A program made the position numbers and the translations under genes. This document shows positions 14,481 to 24,245 of a stretch of 64,000 nucleotides of DNA, in pieces (within the stretch, counting starts at the first letter, position 1; each line of letters starts with the position of its first letter). Under the pieces are notes generated by a model. It was not told where the DNA came from. It did not search any database and saw nothing but the letters and a program-made list of their open reading frames with translations. This DNA is from Saliniradius amylolyticus (GTDB lineage Bacteria; Pseudomonadota; Gammaproteobacteria; Enterobacterales; Alteromonadaceae), in assembly GCF_003143555.1 (NCBI RefSeq), contig NZ_CP029347.1:1550001-1614000 (forward strand), in the 5' to 3' direction.

Positions 14481-14895
14481 AGTAAAGCTCGCGACTAATG
14501 GTGGCGTTTTGGTCTTGTTGTTCTAACCTCAGGGCTAGGCGCCACTGCATGCGAGGCTCAGAGCAAGCCCCCAAAAAAGTGATGCCACGGTTGGGCCCTT
14601 CAAAGATAACGGGGATTTGGCCCATATACATATTAACACCTTCGATAACCGCCGAGTTCAGCTGCCACCCTTCGGGTAATTCAAATTGCAGCGTTAACTC
14701 TTCTTCGAGGGGAATGGGCTGAGGTGTCAGCATGATACGACCTTGACGTGGACCAAGCTGAATAGGACAGCTTCCTTGATCAAGCTGACACGGTTCGTCG
14801 TTTAGGGTGGTGACACCGGACCAATCTGAAAAAATAAAGACGCTCGCCATCAGGGCGGCAAAAGAGAGAAACAGAGGCCATAGAGAGTGCTTCAT
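14464..14895 (-). CDS. Membrane-anchored hypothetical protein divergent from ccoN
   Basis: A 143-aa protein with an N-terminal membrane segment (residues about 5-23) and a periplasmic beta-rich remainder containing three Cys residues (two near residues 36-43, one in LGACSEPR). No family is recognised with certainty. It is divergent from the cbb3 operon and its start lies 54 bases from a perfect FNR box, so it may be induced with the oxidase under low oxygen. A role in cbb3 assembly or copper handling is conceivable but not shown. Its 3' end overlaps the convergent antiporter gene by 17 bases. Confidence 0.65.
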   Translation of the reverse strand: MKHSLWPLFLSFAALMASVFIFSDWSGVTTLNDEPCQLDQGSCPIQLGPRQGRIMLTPQPIPLEEELTLQFELPEGWQLNSAVIEGVNMYMGQIPVIFEGPNRGITFLGACSEPRMQWRLALRLEQQDQNATISRELYFTTQR

Positions 14896-14948
14896 TGAGG
14901 CTATGGTGGATAATTCGACGAACTTGATTTAGGCGGCAGTGTGCAGCA

Positions 14949-14962
14949 TTGATACGGATCAA
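14949..14962. promoter_or_regulatory. FNR/Anr box TTGATACGGATCAA
   Basis: A perfect match to the FNR consensus TTGAT-N4-ATCAA in the divergent region, 149 bases before ccoN and 54 bases before the leftward hypothetical gene. The FNR protein encoded at 22134-22880 is the natural ligand. Expected effect: activation of the cbb3 operon, and perhaps of the divergent gene, when oxygen is low. Confidence 0.85.
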
Positions 14963-15110
14963 TCAAGCCGGCATTAGGCTATCTTTTAATGCCCAAAAAA
15001 CGTATCATTCGCAGCCACTGTACTCGTATTTTTGGCTAATTATCAGTTAATTAACCAGGCTGTAACAATTAGTTAAAAAATCAGAAGCATTTAAAACCAG
15101 CAGCGGAAAA

Positions 15111-16544
15111 ATGACAATGAGTGAAACCAGTCAAGCACATACTGACTACAACTATAAGGTGGTGCGACAATTCGCCGTGATGACGGTGATATGGGGGATT
15201 GTCGGCATGAGTGTAGGCGTTCTGCTTGCGGCTCAGTTAATCTGGCCCGAGCTTAACTTCAACACCCCCTGGCTAACCTATTCCCGTCTCAGACCTCTTC
15301 ACACCAACGCGGTAATCTTTGCCTTTGGCGGCAGCGCTTTGTTTGCTACCTCCTATTATGTGGTGCAAAGGACCTCTCAGGTGCGTCTGTTCAGCGACAA
15401 GCTCGCAGCCTTTACCTTCTGGGGTTGGCAAGCGGTGATTGTGGCGGCAGCCATTACCCTGCCGTTGGGACTGACCTCATCTAAAGAGTACGCTGAGCTG
15501 GAATGGCCCATCGATATTCTGATCACCCTTGTCTGGGTTGCCTATGCCATTGTGTTTTTCGGCACCATGATCATTCGTAAAGTCAGTCATATATATGTTG
15601 CGAACTGGTTCTTCGGCGCCTTTATCCTGACTGTAGCGGTGCTGCACATCGCCAACAGCATGGCGGTGCCGGTATCCTTCTTTAAATCCTATTCGGTGTA
15701 CGCCGGTGCCGTCGATGCCATGGTGCAGTGGTGGTATGGTCACAACGCCGTGGGCTTTTTCCTGACGGCGGGCTTTTTGGGCATGATGTACTACTTTGTG
15801 CCTAAGCAGGCCGGTCGTCCCGTGTACTCTTATCGCCTTTCTGTAGTGCACTTCTGGGCACTGATCGCCTTGTATATCTGGGCCGGTCCTCACCACCTGC
15901 ACTATACTGCTCTACCTGACTGGACTCAGTCACTGGGAATGGTGATGTCGGTCATCCTGTTCGTACCGTCATGGGGTGGCATGATCAATGGTATTATGAC
16001 CCTGTCCGGTGCCTGGCATAAACTGCGTACCGATCCTGTATTACGCTTTTTGATTGTATCCTTGTCCTTCTATGGTATGTCGACCTTTGAAGGTCCGATG
16101 ATGGCGATCAAGACCGTGAATGCCCTCTCCCACTACACCGACTGGACCATTGGTCACGTGCACTCCGGTGCCCTAGGCTGGGTTGCTATGGTGTCGATTG
16201 GCTCTATTTATCACCTGATTCCGGTGTTATTCGGTCAGCCGCGTATGTACTCGACTCATTTAGTCAATGTGCACTTCTGGCTGGCAACCATCGGCGTGGT
16301 GCTGTACATCGTAGCTATGTGGATCTCCGGGGTAATGCAAGGTCTGATGTGGCGCGCGGTTAACTCCGACGGCACCCTGACCTACAGCTTTATCGAAAGC
16401 ATTGATGCCTCCAAACCGTTCTATATTGTCCGCTTCCTGGGCGGCTGCTTTATCGTCGCCGGTATGTTGCTGATGGCTTATAACTGCTATCGCACTATTC
16501 GCGCGCCCAAAGACAGCCTGCAGGCCGAAGCTCAGCCAGCATAA
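15111..16544 (+). CDS. ccoN: cbb3-type cytochrome c oxidase subunit I (CcoN)
   Basis: A 477-aa polytopic protein with about twelve membrane helices. It binds the low-spin haem b and the high-spin haem b3/CuB centre. Expected ligands are seen: LHTNAV (haem b His), WYGHNAV and GPHHLHYT (CuB side), and GHVHSGALG (haem b3/b His pair). It reduces oxygen to water with high affinity and pumps protons. First gene of ccoNOQP; a start two codons later (15117) is also possible. An FNR box lies 149 bases upstream, indicating microaerobic induction. Confidence 0.95.
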   Translation: MTMSETSQAHTDYNYKVVRQFAVMTVIWGIVGMSVGVLLAAQLIWPELNFNTPWLTYSRLRPLHTNAVIFAFGGSALFATSYYVVQRTSQVRLFSDKLAAFTFWGWQAVIVAAAITLPLGLTSSKEYAELEWPIDILITLVWVAYAIVFFGTMIIRKVSHIYVANWFFGAFILTVAVLHIANSMAVPVSFFKSYSVYAGAVDAMVQWWYGHNAVGFFLTAGFLGMMYYFVPKQAGRPVYSYRLSVVHFWALIALYIWAGPHHLHYTALPDWTQSLGMVMSVILFVPSWGGMINGIMTLSGAWHKLRTDPVLRFLIVSLSFYGMSTFEGPMMAIKTVNALSHYTDWTIGHVHSGALGWVAMVSIGSIYHLIPVLFGQPRMYSTHLVNVHFWLATIGVVLYIVAMWISGVMQGLMWRAVNSDGTLTYSFIESIDASKPFYIVRFLGGCFIVAGMLLMAYNCYRTIRAPKDSLQAEAQPA

Positions 16545-16556
16545 GGAAACAGATTA

Positions 16557-17162
16557 ATGAAGAACGTACACGAGTTAGTTGAAAAGAATACCGGCCTGTT
16601 GGCCATCATGGTACTGGTGGTAATTAGCTTTGGTGCCTTAGTGGAAATCGTGCCGCTGATGTACCAGAAGCAAACCACTGAGCCGGTAAAAGGTTTAGAA
16701 CCATACACAGCCTTGCAGTTGGAAGGACGCGATATTTATATCCGTGAAGGCTGCGTAGGTTGTCACAGTCAGATGATTCGCCCCTTCCGTGCCGAAACCG
16801 AGCGCTATGGTCATTATTCGGTTGCTGGCGAGTCTGTTTGGGAACGTCCTTTCCTGTGGGGCTCCAAGCGCACTGGCCCTGACTTGGCCCGCGTGGGAGG
16901 TCGTTACAGTGACGAATGGCACCGTGTTCACCTGATCAACCCAAGAGCCGTGGTACCAGAGTCGAATATGCCTGGCTTCCCCTGGTTGGCAGAAAACACT
17001 CTGGACGGAGAACTGACGGCTAAGAAGATGAAAGTCTTCCGTGACTTCGGCGTGCCCTACACCGATGAGCAAATTGCCGGAGCCAAAGACGCCGTAAAAG
17101 GCAAGACTGAGATGCAGGCGCTGATCGCTTATCTGCAGTCACTTGGAACGGCGCTGAAATAA
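16557..17162 (+). CDS. ccoO: cbb3 oxidase mono-haem subunit (CcoO)
   Basis: A 201-aa membrane-anchored cytochrome c. One helix spans residues about 15-35. The haem-binding motif CVGCH lies in [14 protein letters not shown] near residue 66, with a distal Met expected in SNMPGFPWL. It passes electrons from CcoP to the CcoN core. It lies 12 bases after ccoN with a clear RBS (AAGGAAAC) and its stop overlaps the ccoQ start region. Length is normal for the family. Confidence 0.95.
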   Translation: MKNVHELVEKNTGLLAIMVLVVISFGALVEIVPLMYQKQTTEPVKGLEPYTALQLEGRDIYIREGCVGCHSQMIRPFRAETERYGHYSVAGESVWERPFLWGSKRTGPDLARVGGRYSDEWHRVHLINPRAVVPESNMPGFPWLAENTLDGELTAKKMKVFRDFGVPYTDEQIAGAKDAVKGKTEMQALIAYLQSLGTALK

Positions 17163-17356
17163 TGGATTCGGTAACCATCAACATTATTTGGACGGTTGCC
17201 GTCTTTGTACTATTTATCGCAATCGTGGTGTGGGCGTACAGCAAGAAATCCAAAAAGGGTTTTGACGAGGCGGCAAACCTAGTGTTTGACGACGAGAACA
17301 AGCCGTCCAAGCGCGAAGCACAACAAGAAAAGCGGGAGTCATCGAGCAATGAGTAG
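17162..17356 (+). CDS. ccoQ: cbb3 oxidase subunit CcoQ
   Basis: A 64-aa protein with one N-terminal membrane helix (residues about 5-25, IIWTVAVFVLFIAIVVWAYS) and a charged cytosolic tail, the standard CcoQ plan. It stabilises the cbb3 complex against oxygen and degradation. It starts at the last base of the ccoO stop codon and overlaps ccoP by 8 bases, so all four subunits are translationally coupled. Confidence 0.9.
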   Translation: MDSVTINIIWTVAVFVLFIAIVVWAYSKKSKKGFDEAANLVFDDENKPSKREAQQEKRESSSNE

Positions 17357-18320
17357 CTTTTGGAGCATCTGGATCTCAGTGATCACACTGGGCACCATCT
17401 TAGGCTGTTTTTTAATCTTACGTTGGTGTCTGAAAAATAAAACTGGCGTTAAGGAAGGCGACGATATGCATCATGAATTTGATGGTATCGTTGAGATTAA
17501 TAATCCCCTGCCCCGGTGGTGGACCATCATGTTCTACGCCACCATCGTATGGGGACTGATTTACCTGGCACTTTACCCTGGTCTGGGTAACTTTGCCGGT
17601 CTGCTTGGTTGGCAGAGCTCGATTCAGGATGCTCGCAGCGTCGAGGAGGTTCAGCAGAAGCGCCAGGCAGCCATGGAAGAAGGTGGTTTGCTGCAATACG
17701 CCCGTGAGATGGAGCAGGCTGAAGAACGCTTTGGCCCGATCTTCGAAGCCTATGCCAAACGGGACGTAAAAGATCTGGCTACTGACCCTGAGGCATTAAA
17801 GGTCGGTCAACGCCTGTTTATTCAAAACTGCTCCCAGTGCCATGGTTCGGATGCCCGCGGAATGAGAGGCTTTCCCAACCTGACCGATGATGATTGGCTC
17901 TATGGTGGCAGCCCCAGCGCGATTAAGACGACCCTGCTGCAAGGCCGTCAAGGTCAGATGCCAGCATGGAAAGACGCATTCGGTGAGCAAGGGGTAAAAG
18001 AAGTAGTGGCCTATACCTTGAGTCTGAGTGGCCGTAAGGTGGATCCCAAGTTAGCTGAAGCCGGTGAATCCCGCTTCGCAGCCTGTGCGGCCTGCCATGG
18101 CCAGGATGGCAAAGGCAAGTATGCATTTGGTGCGCCTAATTTGACCGACAACACCTGGTTGTATGGCGGCAGCGAAAAAGCCGTTACCGAAACGTTGATG
18201 TACGGCCGCAATGGCGTCATGCCTGCCTGGAAAGATATTCTGGGTGAAGACAAGGTTCATGTGCTGACAGCCTATGTATACAGCCTGTCACAGGATACGT
18301 CTGAACAAGCGCAACAATAA
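17349..18320 (+). CDS. ccoP: cbb3 oxidase di-haem subunit (CcoP)
   Basis: Started at ATG 17349 (323 aa), because the product then begins with a membrane helix and overlaps ccoQ by 8 bases; an upstream in-frame start would add 21 charged residues lying inside ccoQ. Two membrane helices occupy residues about 4-25 and 55-75. Two cytochrome c domains follow, with CSQCH and CAACH motifs, each with a downstream GQMPAW or GVMPAW Met ligand. It receives electrons from soluble cytochrome c. A strong terminator follows. Confidence 0.95.
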   Translation: MSSFWSIWISVITLGTILGCFLILRWCLKNKTGVKEGDDMHHEFDGIVEINNPLPRWWTIMFYATIVWGLIYLALYPGLGNFAGLLGWQSSIQDARSVEEVQQKRQAAMEEGGLLQYAREMEQAEERFGPIFEAYAKRDVKDLATDPEALKVGQRLFIQNCSQCHGSDARGMRGFPNLTDDDWLYGGSPSAIKTTLLQGRQGQMPAWKDAFGEQGVKEVVAYTLSLSGRKVDPKLAEAGESRFAACAACHGQDGKGKYAFGAPNLTDNTWLYGGSEKAVTETLMYGRNGVMPAWKDILGEDKVHVLTAYVYSLSQDTSEQAQQ

Positions 18321-18333
18321 TTGTTGGCAAAGG

Positions 18334-18356
18334 AACGCCCCGCTCCGCGGGGCGTT
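18334..18356 (+). terminator. Terminator after ccoP
   Basis: A GC-rich 10-bp stem, AACGCCCCGC and GCGGGGCGTT, with a TCC loop, followed by a GT-rich then TTTT tract. It separates the structural ccoNOQP operon from the maturation genes. Confidence 0.8.
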
Positions 18357-18386
18357 GTTGTATTTTAACCTGTATTTTATTTAACA

Positions 18387-18875
18387 ATGTCTGACTCTCG
18401 CCCTTGGTATAAACAATTCTGGCCCTGGTTTTTGATCGCCATCCCAGTGCTGTCCATCATTCTTAGTAGCCATATGCTGTATCTGGCTGTCACCACCAAA
18501 GACAGTCTGGTGGTAGACGATTATTATAAAGAAGGTAAGGCCATTAACCGCCAGTTGGCAGCGGTACGCCGGGCACAAAAACTGGGCATATCAACCGAGT
18601 TAAGTGTCTCTGAAACCGTCCTTAGTTTGGAGTTTATCAGTGGCCAACCTGAGAGCGGAACGGCGCTGGAACTCTTTTTCCAACACCCGACACTGGAGAA
18701 CAAGGATTTCCGCGTTTTGTTAACCCGTGATGCTGGCGGCATCTATCGTGCCGAGCTGCCTCATCAACTTGAAGGTAAGTGGAAGCTGAACTTGCACCCT
18801 TTAAACGGACAATGGAAAATCCAGCAGCCACTAAGCTTTAACGGTCAGCAGCAGACACAGCGTTTGCTCCCTTAG
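18387..18875 (+). CDS. fixH: FixH family cbb3 assembly protein (CcoH)
   Basis: A 162-aa protein with one N-terminal membrane helix (residues about 12-34) followed by the diagnostic DSLVVDDYYKEGKAIN segment of FixH and a periplasmic beta-sandwich. FixH is needed for cbb3 assembly, probably in partnership with the CcoI copper ATPase that is encoded next. It sits 10 bases before ccoI and downstream of the ccoP terminator, so it needs its own promoter or read-through. Confidence 0.9.
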   Translation: MSDSRPWYKQFWPWFLIAIPVLSIILSSHMLYLAVTTKDSLVVDDYYKEGKAINRQLAAVRRAQKLGISTELSVSETVLSLEFISGQPESGTALELFFQHPTLENKDFRVLLTRDAGGIYRAELPHQLEGKWKLNLHPLNGQWKIQQPLSFNGQQQTQRLLP

Positions 18876-18885
18876 GGAAACCAAC

Positions 18886-21255
18886 TTGACCCAGTGTTAC
18901 CACTGCCATGAGCCTGTGGCTCAACAGAATCAATACACCGCCGAAGTATTAGGTCAGTCTCGTGCCATGTGCTGCCCCGGCTGTCAGGCGGTGGCACAGT
19001 CGATCGTCGATAACGGCCTGGAAGATTATTACCGATTCCGCACTGCCCCGGCAGAGACACCCAGTGAACAGCAAAGCCTGCTGGACACACTGAGGCTGTA
19101 TGACTCGCCCGAATTACAGCAGGAGCTGGTTGCTGACGAGGGCAACAGCAAGCAGATACAGCTGACGCTTGAAGGCATCAAGTGTGCGGCCTGTGCCTGG
19201 CTGATTGAAAAGCAGCTGTTAAAGCTGGATGGCATTATCCAGGTGGCGGTTAATGTCAGTGCCCATCGGGCGACGGTACGCTGGCAGGCGGATAAGCTCA
19301 AGCTAAGCGCGTTACTGCAGCAATTCGAACGTATTGGCTATCACGCTCAACCTTTCCAGCCAGAAGTCCATGAGCAGGAATACCAGCAGGTCGGACGCTC
19401 GTTTCTGAAAAAGCTTGGTCTGGCCGGACTCATGTCCATGCAAGTGATGATGATCGCGGTGGCTTTGTATTTTGGTCTGTTGGGCAATCTGGATGAAGAC
19501 ACCAGACACTTCCTGCATTGGGTGAGCCTGGTACTGACGACCCCTGTAGTTGCCTATTCCGGAATCGATTTTTATCACAGTGCCTGGCGCGCTATGCGCG
19601 CCAGATCGGTGAATATGGATGTGCCTGTAAGCCTGGCTATTCTTATTCTTTTTAGTGCCAGCGCCCTGGCAACATTAACTCAACAGGGCGAAGTCTTCTT
19701 CGAGTCAGTATGCATGTTCATCTTTTTGCTGCTGATCAGTCGCTACCTGGAGCATCGCGCCAGGCATAAAGCCAGTGAGATGTCGGCCAATATTACTCAG
19801 TTCATTCCAGTAGCCGCCACCGTCATCGACGATGGCGAGCACCGTCAGTGTCTGGCTCGCTCTCTGACTCAGGGCCAGAAGGTATTGGTGAAAGCCGGTG
19901 AAACCATACCGGTGGACGGCCGGATTATCGACGGCAACAGCTATATCGATGAATCCATGCTAAGTGGTGAATTCGAGCCAGTGCATAAATCCACTGGCGA
20001 TGTGGTCTATGGTGGTAGCCAGAATCAGTACGGAGCCTTGGTGATTGAAGTCAGCCGACCATTAAAGCAAGCCCTGATAAGCCAAATTATGGCGCTACAG
20101 GATAAAGCACTAGCCAGTAAACCAAAGGTAGCGCTGATGGTGGACAGGTTGGCTCGTCATTTTGTTACCGTCGTGCTTATCACTGCCCTGTTAACCTTCG
20201 TGGGCTGGCAATGGGCCGGACATCCCGATGCGCTTTGGTTCGCTGTGTCGGTATTGGTAGCGACCTGTCCCTGCGCTCTGGCTCTGGCGACACCATCCGC
20301 GCTGACGGCAGCCATGGGGGCGCTCAACCAGAGAGGGATTCTGCTAAAACGCTCTGACTTGCTCGAAGGTGTAATAGGCGTACAAAAGGTCGCCTTCGAT
20401 AAGACTGGCACCTTAACCGAAGGCCACTTTCGTTTGGCTGACATCCATACAGCCCCGGGCTATGATGCTGCTAAGTTAAAATCTGTTGCCGCCAGCCTGG
20501 AGGCGTTTTCTGAACACCCCATCGCCCGGGCTTTTGCCGGGCTTCCGCGCGTTCAAGCGGAGCGGGTGGAAGTGCATCCGGGGATGGGCCTAAGCGGGTG
20601 GGTCGAGGGGCAGTTCTACCGACTCGGCGCCCCGAGATTCATGCGCCATACCATCAATAGCCCTCTCAAGGACTGTCATATTCTTGTGGAGGATGAGCAT
20701 CAGGTACTTGGCGGCTTTGTGCTGGAAGATCCGCTGCGGAAAGAAGCTGCTGCGGTAGTGGCTGCACTGCCTTGTGACAGTCTGATTATCAGTGGTGATC
20801 ACGCCAAGCACGTAGCAAAGGTCGCCCAACAGCTGAACATTCAGCAGTATTTTTCTCAGTGTACACCTGAACAAAAATTACAGCAGCTCAAGCAATTACA
20901 GGAACAGAGTAAAGTCATGATGATCGGCGATGGCATTAACGACAGTCCGGTTTTGGCGGCCGCCGATATTTCCGTGGCGGTGGGCGGAGCCAGCGACTTG
21001 GCTAAAAATGCCGCCGATGTTATTTTGGTTGGCCGCTCATTGACCGCCCTGCCGGATCTACTGGAACTGGCGAGGCGTTGTCGCAATAAGATTCGTCAGA
21101 ACATCGCCTGGGCTCTCGGCTACAACCTGCTGGCGATGCCCCTGGCTGTCGCCGGCATACTTACACCCTGGATGGGGGTGATCGGCATGTCTGCCAGTTC
21201 CATCATTGTGGTGGTTAACTCGGTTCGTCTGTTAACAGGAGACTCGACCCGATGA
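18886..21255 (+). CDS. ccoI: Copper-exporting P1B-type ATPase for cbb3 assembly (CcoI/FixI)
   Basis: A 789-aa protein. The TTG start at 18886 has AGGGA upstream and gives the family N-terminus with CYHCHEP and CCPGCQAV cysteines. A heavy-metal domain (GIKCAACAW) follows. The ATPase core is complete: CPCALALATP in the sixth helix, DKTGTLTEG phosphorylation loop, HP locus (SEHPIA) and GDGINDSPVL. CcoI delivers copper to the cbb3 CuB site. It overlaps ccoS by 4 bases. Confidence 0.93.
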   Translation: MTQCYHCHEPVAQQNQYTAEVLGQSRAMCCPGCQAVAQSIVDNGLEDYYRFRTAPAETPSEQQSLLDTLRLYDSPELQQELVADEGNSKQIQLTLEGIKCAACAWLIEKQLLKLDGIIQVAVNVSAHRATVRWQADKLKLSALLQQFERIGYHAQPFQPEVHEQEYQQVGRSFLKKLGLAGLMSMQVMMIAVALYFGLLGNLDEDTRHFLHWVSLVLTTPVVAYSGIDFYHSAWRAMRARSVNMDVPVSLAILILFSASALATLTQQGEVFFESVCMFIFLLLISRYLEHRARHKASEMSANITQFIPVAATVIDDGEHRQCLARSLTQGQKVLVKAGETIPVDGRIIDGNSYIDESMLSGEFEPVHKSTGDVVYGGSQNQYGALVIEVSRPLKQALISQIMALQDKALASKPKVALMVDRLARHFVTVVLITALLTFVGWQWAGHPDALWFAVSVLVATCPCALALATPSALTAAMGALNQRGILLKRSDLLEGVIGVQKVAFDKTGTLTEGHFRLADIHTAPGYDAAKLKSVAASLEAFSEHPIARAFAGLPRVQAERVEVHPGMGLSGWVEGQFYRLGAPRFMRHTINSPLKDCHILVEDEHQVLGGFVLEDPLRKEAAAVVAALPCDSLIISGDHAKHVAKVAQQLNIQQYFSQCTPEQKLQQLKQLQEQSKVMMIGDGINDSPVLAAADISVAVGGASDLAKNAADVILVGRSLTALPDLLELARRCRNKIRQNIAWALGYNLLAMPLAVAGILTPWMGVIGMSASSIIVVVNSVRLLTGDSTR

Positions 21256-21443
21256 GCATTATCTATGTGTTGATTCCTCTGGCAATACTGCTGGTAGCCG
21301 TAGCCGTGATGGTATTTTTCTGGGCAGTAAAGAGCGGTCAGTTCGACGATCTGGAGCGTCACGGCTCGAGCATCCTATTTGACGAAGACGACACACCCTC
21401 TCAATCAAAGCGCAAACCGAACGACGATGGCCCCAGAGATTAG
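21252..21443 (+). CDS. ccoS: cbb3 oxidase assembly protein CcoS
   Basis: A 63-aa protein with one N-terminal membrane helix and the family motif FFWAVKSGQFDDLERHGSSIL with acidic, Ser-rich tail. CcoS is required to insert haem and copper cofactors into cbb3 oxidase. Its start overlaps the ccoI stop (ATGA) and its end overlaps the next gene by 17 bases. Confidence 0.92.
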   Translation: MSIIYVLIPLAILLVAVAVMVFFWAVKSGQFDDLERHGSSILFDEDDTPSQSKRKPNDDGPRD

Positions 21444-22098
21444 CCTGCTATCGGCGCTTCTTATCGGTTTAGCCGGCGGTATACACTGCATCGGTATGTG
21501 TGGCGGCGTGGTCGGTGCACTCAGTTACGCGATTCCCCGGGGCCGTTCCCACTGGCCCTACGTGCTTGGTTACAACGTCGGCCGGATTGCCAGCTACACC
21601 CTGGCAGGCACCTTAGCGGGCGCCTTAGGTAGCACCGCGGGCGCGCATCTTCCTCTGGGACCTTATATTCTTAATACCATAAGTGGTTTATTACTGTTGG
21701 CCATGGGTCTGTACTTGGGCAACTGGTGGCGAGGACTGACGTATTTAGAACGGCTGGGAGGCAGAGTCTGGCGGCACATTGCCCCGCTGTCTAAGTCTTT
21801 GTTGCCATTTCGCTCACCGCTGGCTGCCTTGCCCTATGGGTTAGTCTGGGGATGGCTTCCCTGTGGATTGGTATATTCCACCTTAAGTTGGTCGGTCGCT
21901 TCTGGTTCCGCTATTCAAGGCGCCCAAATTATGCTGCTTTTCGGACTCGGTACGCTACCGACACTCATTGCGCTGGGAACACTCGGTCAGCAACTTCGGC
22001 AATGGCTAGGATTTCGGTGGGTACGTTCGACCTTAGCCCTGATATTAGTAATTTTTTCTTTGTGGGTACTTTTAAAGCCCTGGCTAGATTCGATATAG
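21427..22098 (+). CDS. TauE/SafE-family membrane protein of the cco cluster
   Basis: A 223-aa polytopic protein starting at ATG 21427, chosen since it places the first helix at the N-terminus; an earlier in-frame start lies within ccoS. About six hydrophobic helices, with GGIHCIGMCGGVVGAL near the start, the signature of the small UreH/TauE-like family. Its conserved His and Cys suggest metal transport. In many proteobacteria this gene follows ccoS and relatives aid copper supply to cbb3; that role is family knowledge, not shown here. Confidence 0.8.
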   Translation: MAPEISLLSALLIGLAGGIHCIGMCGGVVGALSYAIPRGRSHWPYVLGYNVGRIASYTLAGTLAGALGSTAGAHLPLGPYILNTISGLLLLAMGLYLGNWWRGLTYLERLGGRVWRHIAPLSKSLLPFRSPLAALPYGLVWGWLPCGLVYSTLSWSVASGSAIQGAQIMLLFGLGTLPTLIALGTLGQQLRQWLGFRWVRSTLALILVIFSLWVLLKPWLDSI

Positions 22099-22133
22099 TG
22101 TGGAAAGAATAATATCAAGGTATAAAATCCGGT

Positions 22134-22880
22134 ATGTCCAAGTTTTCCAGCGGTACCATTCACTGTCAGAACTGTAGCTTCAGTCAACTCTGTTTGCCCT
22201 TCTCGTTAAGTGAAAACGAAATGGCCAAGCTGGATGATATTATTCAGCGTAAACGCCCATTCCAGAAAAACGACACCCTGTTTCAATCGGGTGACCCGCT
22301 GACTAACTTATACGCGGTGCGAACCGGGACCTTCAAAACCTATACTGTCACTCCCGATGGTGAAGAACAGATTATTGGCTTTCATCTTCCCGGCGATGTG
22401 GTGGGTTTTGATGCCATTCAAAATAGTGCCCACCGCAGTACGGCTATGGCGTTAGAGACCGCCATGGTTTGTGAAATCCCCTACTCCACGCTGGAGAACC
22501 TCAGTGGCGATCTACCGCGATTGCGCCAGCAGGTAATGCGCATGATGAGCCAGGAGATTTTCGCCGATCAGGAGATGTTCCTGTTACTGAATAAACGTAC
22601 CGCCACTCAACGGTTGGCTTTCTTCCTGTCACAGCTGGGTCGACGCTATGGCGAACGAGGCTTTTCGGCAAAGGAATTCAGACTGACCATGACCCGTGCC
22701 GAGATTGGTAACTTCCTGGGGTTGACGGTAGAAACCATCAGTCGCCTGCTAACTCGCTTCCAGCAGGAAGGCTTGATCCAGGTGGATGGCAAGCTTATTA
22801 CCTTGCTGGACCCACGGCGACTGGAACAGAGTGTTGAGAACGTGGCGGCGCTGAAAAACCCCAATACACAAGCGTCCTAG
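22134..22880 (+). CDS. fnr: FNR/EtrA-type oxygen-sensing transcription regulator
   Basis: A 248-aa CRP/FNR-family protein. Four cysteines for an oxygen-labile 4Fe-4S cluster are present: C11, C14, C20 and C113. A cyclic-nucleotide-binding-like beta roll, dimer helix and C-terminal winged helix follow. The recognition helix contains VETISR, as in E. coli FNR, which binds TTGAT-N4-ATCAA. It directly follows the cco cluster whose promoter region carries a perfect site. It is the expected activator of cbb3 and anaerobic genes. Confidence 0.93.
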   Translation: MSKFSSGTIHCQNCSFSQLCLPFSLSENEMAKLDDIIQRKRPFQKNDTLFQSGDPLTNLYAVRTGTFKTYTVTPDGEEQIIGFHLPGDVVGFDAIQNSAHRSTAMALETAMVCEIPYSTLENLSGDLPRLRQQVMRMMSQEIFADQEMFLLLNKRTATQRLAFFLSQLGRRYGERGFSAKEFRLTMTRAEIGNFLGLTVETISRLLTRFQQEGLIQVDGKLITLLDPRRLEQSVENVAALKNPNTQAS

Positions 22881-23220
22881 TGTTAAGGGGTTTTTTACCC
22901 CTTTAATCATCTTTTTTGATGCCGTAAGAGCCACTCAGCTGCATTTAGCGCAGTCAGTGCGGCTTGTCACCGTAAGATACAGAACGGTGTTCTGGCATTC
23001 GCGCTTGCTTGGTTGAAATCACTTTCCCGCTTACGGCGCCTCTGAATTTCTCCTCCGCCCTTGCCCGCAAAGAACACGCCCAATCACCATGGCGACGCCG
23101 TTCTTAAAGCTCTCAGGCTTGATCCACCGCAAATTCAGACTATTGGCGAAAACTCCCTTTTGAACATACACTTAATGCCAGTTGTTTAACTTGCTATTAG
23201 CTGAGTAAGGTATTTAAAGG
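22881..23220. other. Non-coding interval between fnr and uspE
   Basis: 340 bases. The first 25 hold a hairpin (AAGGGG / CCCCTT at 22885-22890 and 22898-22903) in a T-rich setting that probably ends fnr transcription. No convincing coding frame was found in the rest. It could hold the uspE promoter or a small RNA, but no specific structure was recognised. Confidence 0.5.
22884..22904 (+). terminator. Probable fnr terminator
   Basis: Short stem AAGGGG / CCCCTT with a T6A loop directly after the fnr stop codon, followed by T-rich sequence including TTTTTT at 22912-22917. Confidence 0.55.
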
Positions 23221-24153
23221 ATGCTGGATTTCAATAATATTTTGGTGGTGGTCGACCCGACTGTCGAGCAGCAAAAGGCACTAAACCGAGCGGTCGAGCT
23301 GGCCAAGAAAACCGGGGCGGACATCACCGCCTTTTTGACCATTTATGACTTTTCTTACGAGATGACCACCATGCTGTCGGTGGAAGAACGAGAAACCATG
23401 CGACAGGCAGTGGTAGATGATCGCACCGAGTGGTTGAGTGAACTCATTACCAGCCAGGTTCAGGACGACAGTATCACTGTTAAAGCAAAAGTGGTTTGGC
23501 ATAACCGTCCCTATGAAGCCATCGTTCATGAGGCTCTGGAACATCAGTATGATCTGATCGTTAAAGGCACTCACCAACACAGTGCACTTAAGTCAGTGAT
23601 CTTCACGCCTACTGACTGGCATCTGTTGAGAAAATCCCCTGTTCCGGTACTGCTGGTTAAGGATCATGACTGGCGTGATCAGGGCCATATCCTGGCCGCA
23701 GTGAATGTGGGTACCGAGGACGAGGAACATGCCAAGTTAAATGACAAAATCGCCACTACTGCCAAGGCTTATGCCGATACACTGAATGCGGATATGAATC
23801 TGGTGAACTCCTATCCGGGAACACCAGTCAATATTGCCGTGGAGATCCCTGAGTTCGATCCGGCCAGTTTCAATCAATCGGTCAAAGAGCACCATGAACA
23901 AACAATGCGCGAATTTGCCGATAAGCACGGCATCGGTCAGGAACACTGTTTTGTGCGCGAAGGCTTGCCAGAAGACGCGATACCAGCCGCGGCTCGTAAT
24001 GTGGATGCCGAGTTAGTCGTATTGGGTACCGTCGGTCGCCAGGGCATTTCTGCTGCCTTGATTGGCAATACTGCCGAGCATGTCATTGATGAGTTGGACT
24101 GCGATGTACTGGCACTCAAGCCAGATGGTTTCGTCAGTCCCTTAAAGCAATAA
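23221..24153 (+). CDS. uspE: Universal stress protein UspE
   Basis: A 310-aa protein made of two tandem Usp domains (residues about 1-145 and 155-305). The second carries [24 protein letters not shown], the nucleotide-binding loop; the first has [17 protein letters not shown]. The fnr-uspE-ttcA order is the same as in E. coli and Shewanella relatives, supporting the name. UspE is linked to stress survival, motility and aggregation. A strong terminator follows. Confidence 0.92.
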   Translation: MLDFNNILVVVDPTVEQQKALNRAVELAKKTGADITAFLTIYDFSYEMTTMLSVEERETMRQAVVDDRTEWLSELITSQVQDDSITVKAKVVWHNRPYEAIVHEALEHQYDLIVKGTHQHSALKSVIFTPTDWHLLRKSPVPVLLVKDHDWRDQGHILAAVNVGTEDEEHAKLNDKIATTAKAYADTLNADMNLVNSYPGTPVNIAVEIPEFDPASFNQSVKEHHEQTMREFADKHGIGQEHCFVREGLPEDAIPAAARNVDAELVVLGTVGRQGISAALIGNTAEHVIDELDCDVLALKPDGFVSPLKQ

Positions 24154-24163
24154 CCAGCTTGCC

Positions 24164-24190
24164 ATCGCCCCTTTCCAGGGGCGATTTTTT
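24164..24190 (+). terminator. Terminator after uspE
   Basis: Perfect 9-bp stem ATCGCCCCT / AGGGGCGAT with TTCC loop, followed by T6. It lies entirely upstream of the ttcA start chosen here and rules out an earlier ttcA start. Confidence 0.9.
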
Positions 24191-24245
24191 ATTTCGCTTT
24201 CGCTATAATCGCCGCCCTTATTGTCGGGTCAACCAAGGTGGCGAA

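Noticed and set aside
15477-15902. 141-codon leftward frame inside ccoN
   Set aside because: Antisense shadow of a well-identified gene; His-rich nonsense product.
24159-24245. Longer ttcA start giving 29 extra residues
   Set aside because: The extra region includes the uspE terminator stem and T-run and is not conserved in the TtcA family.
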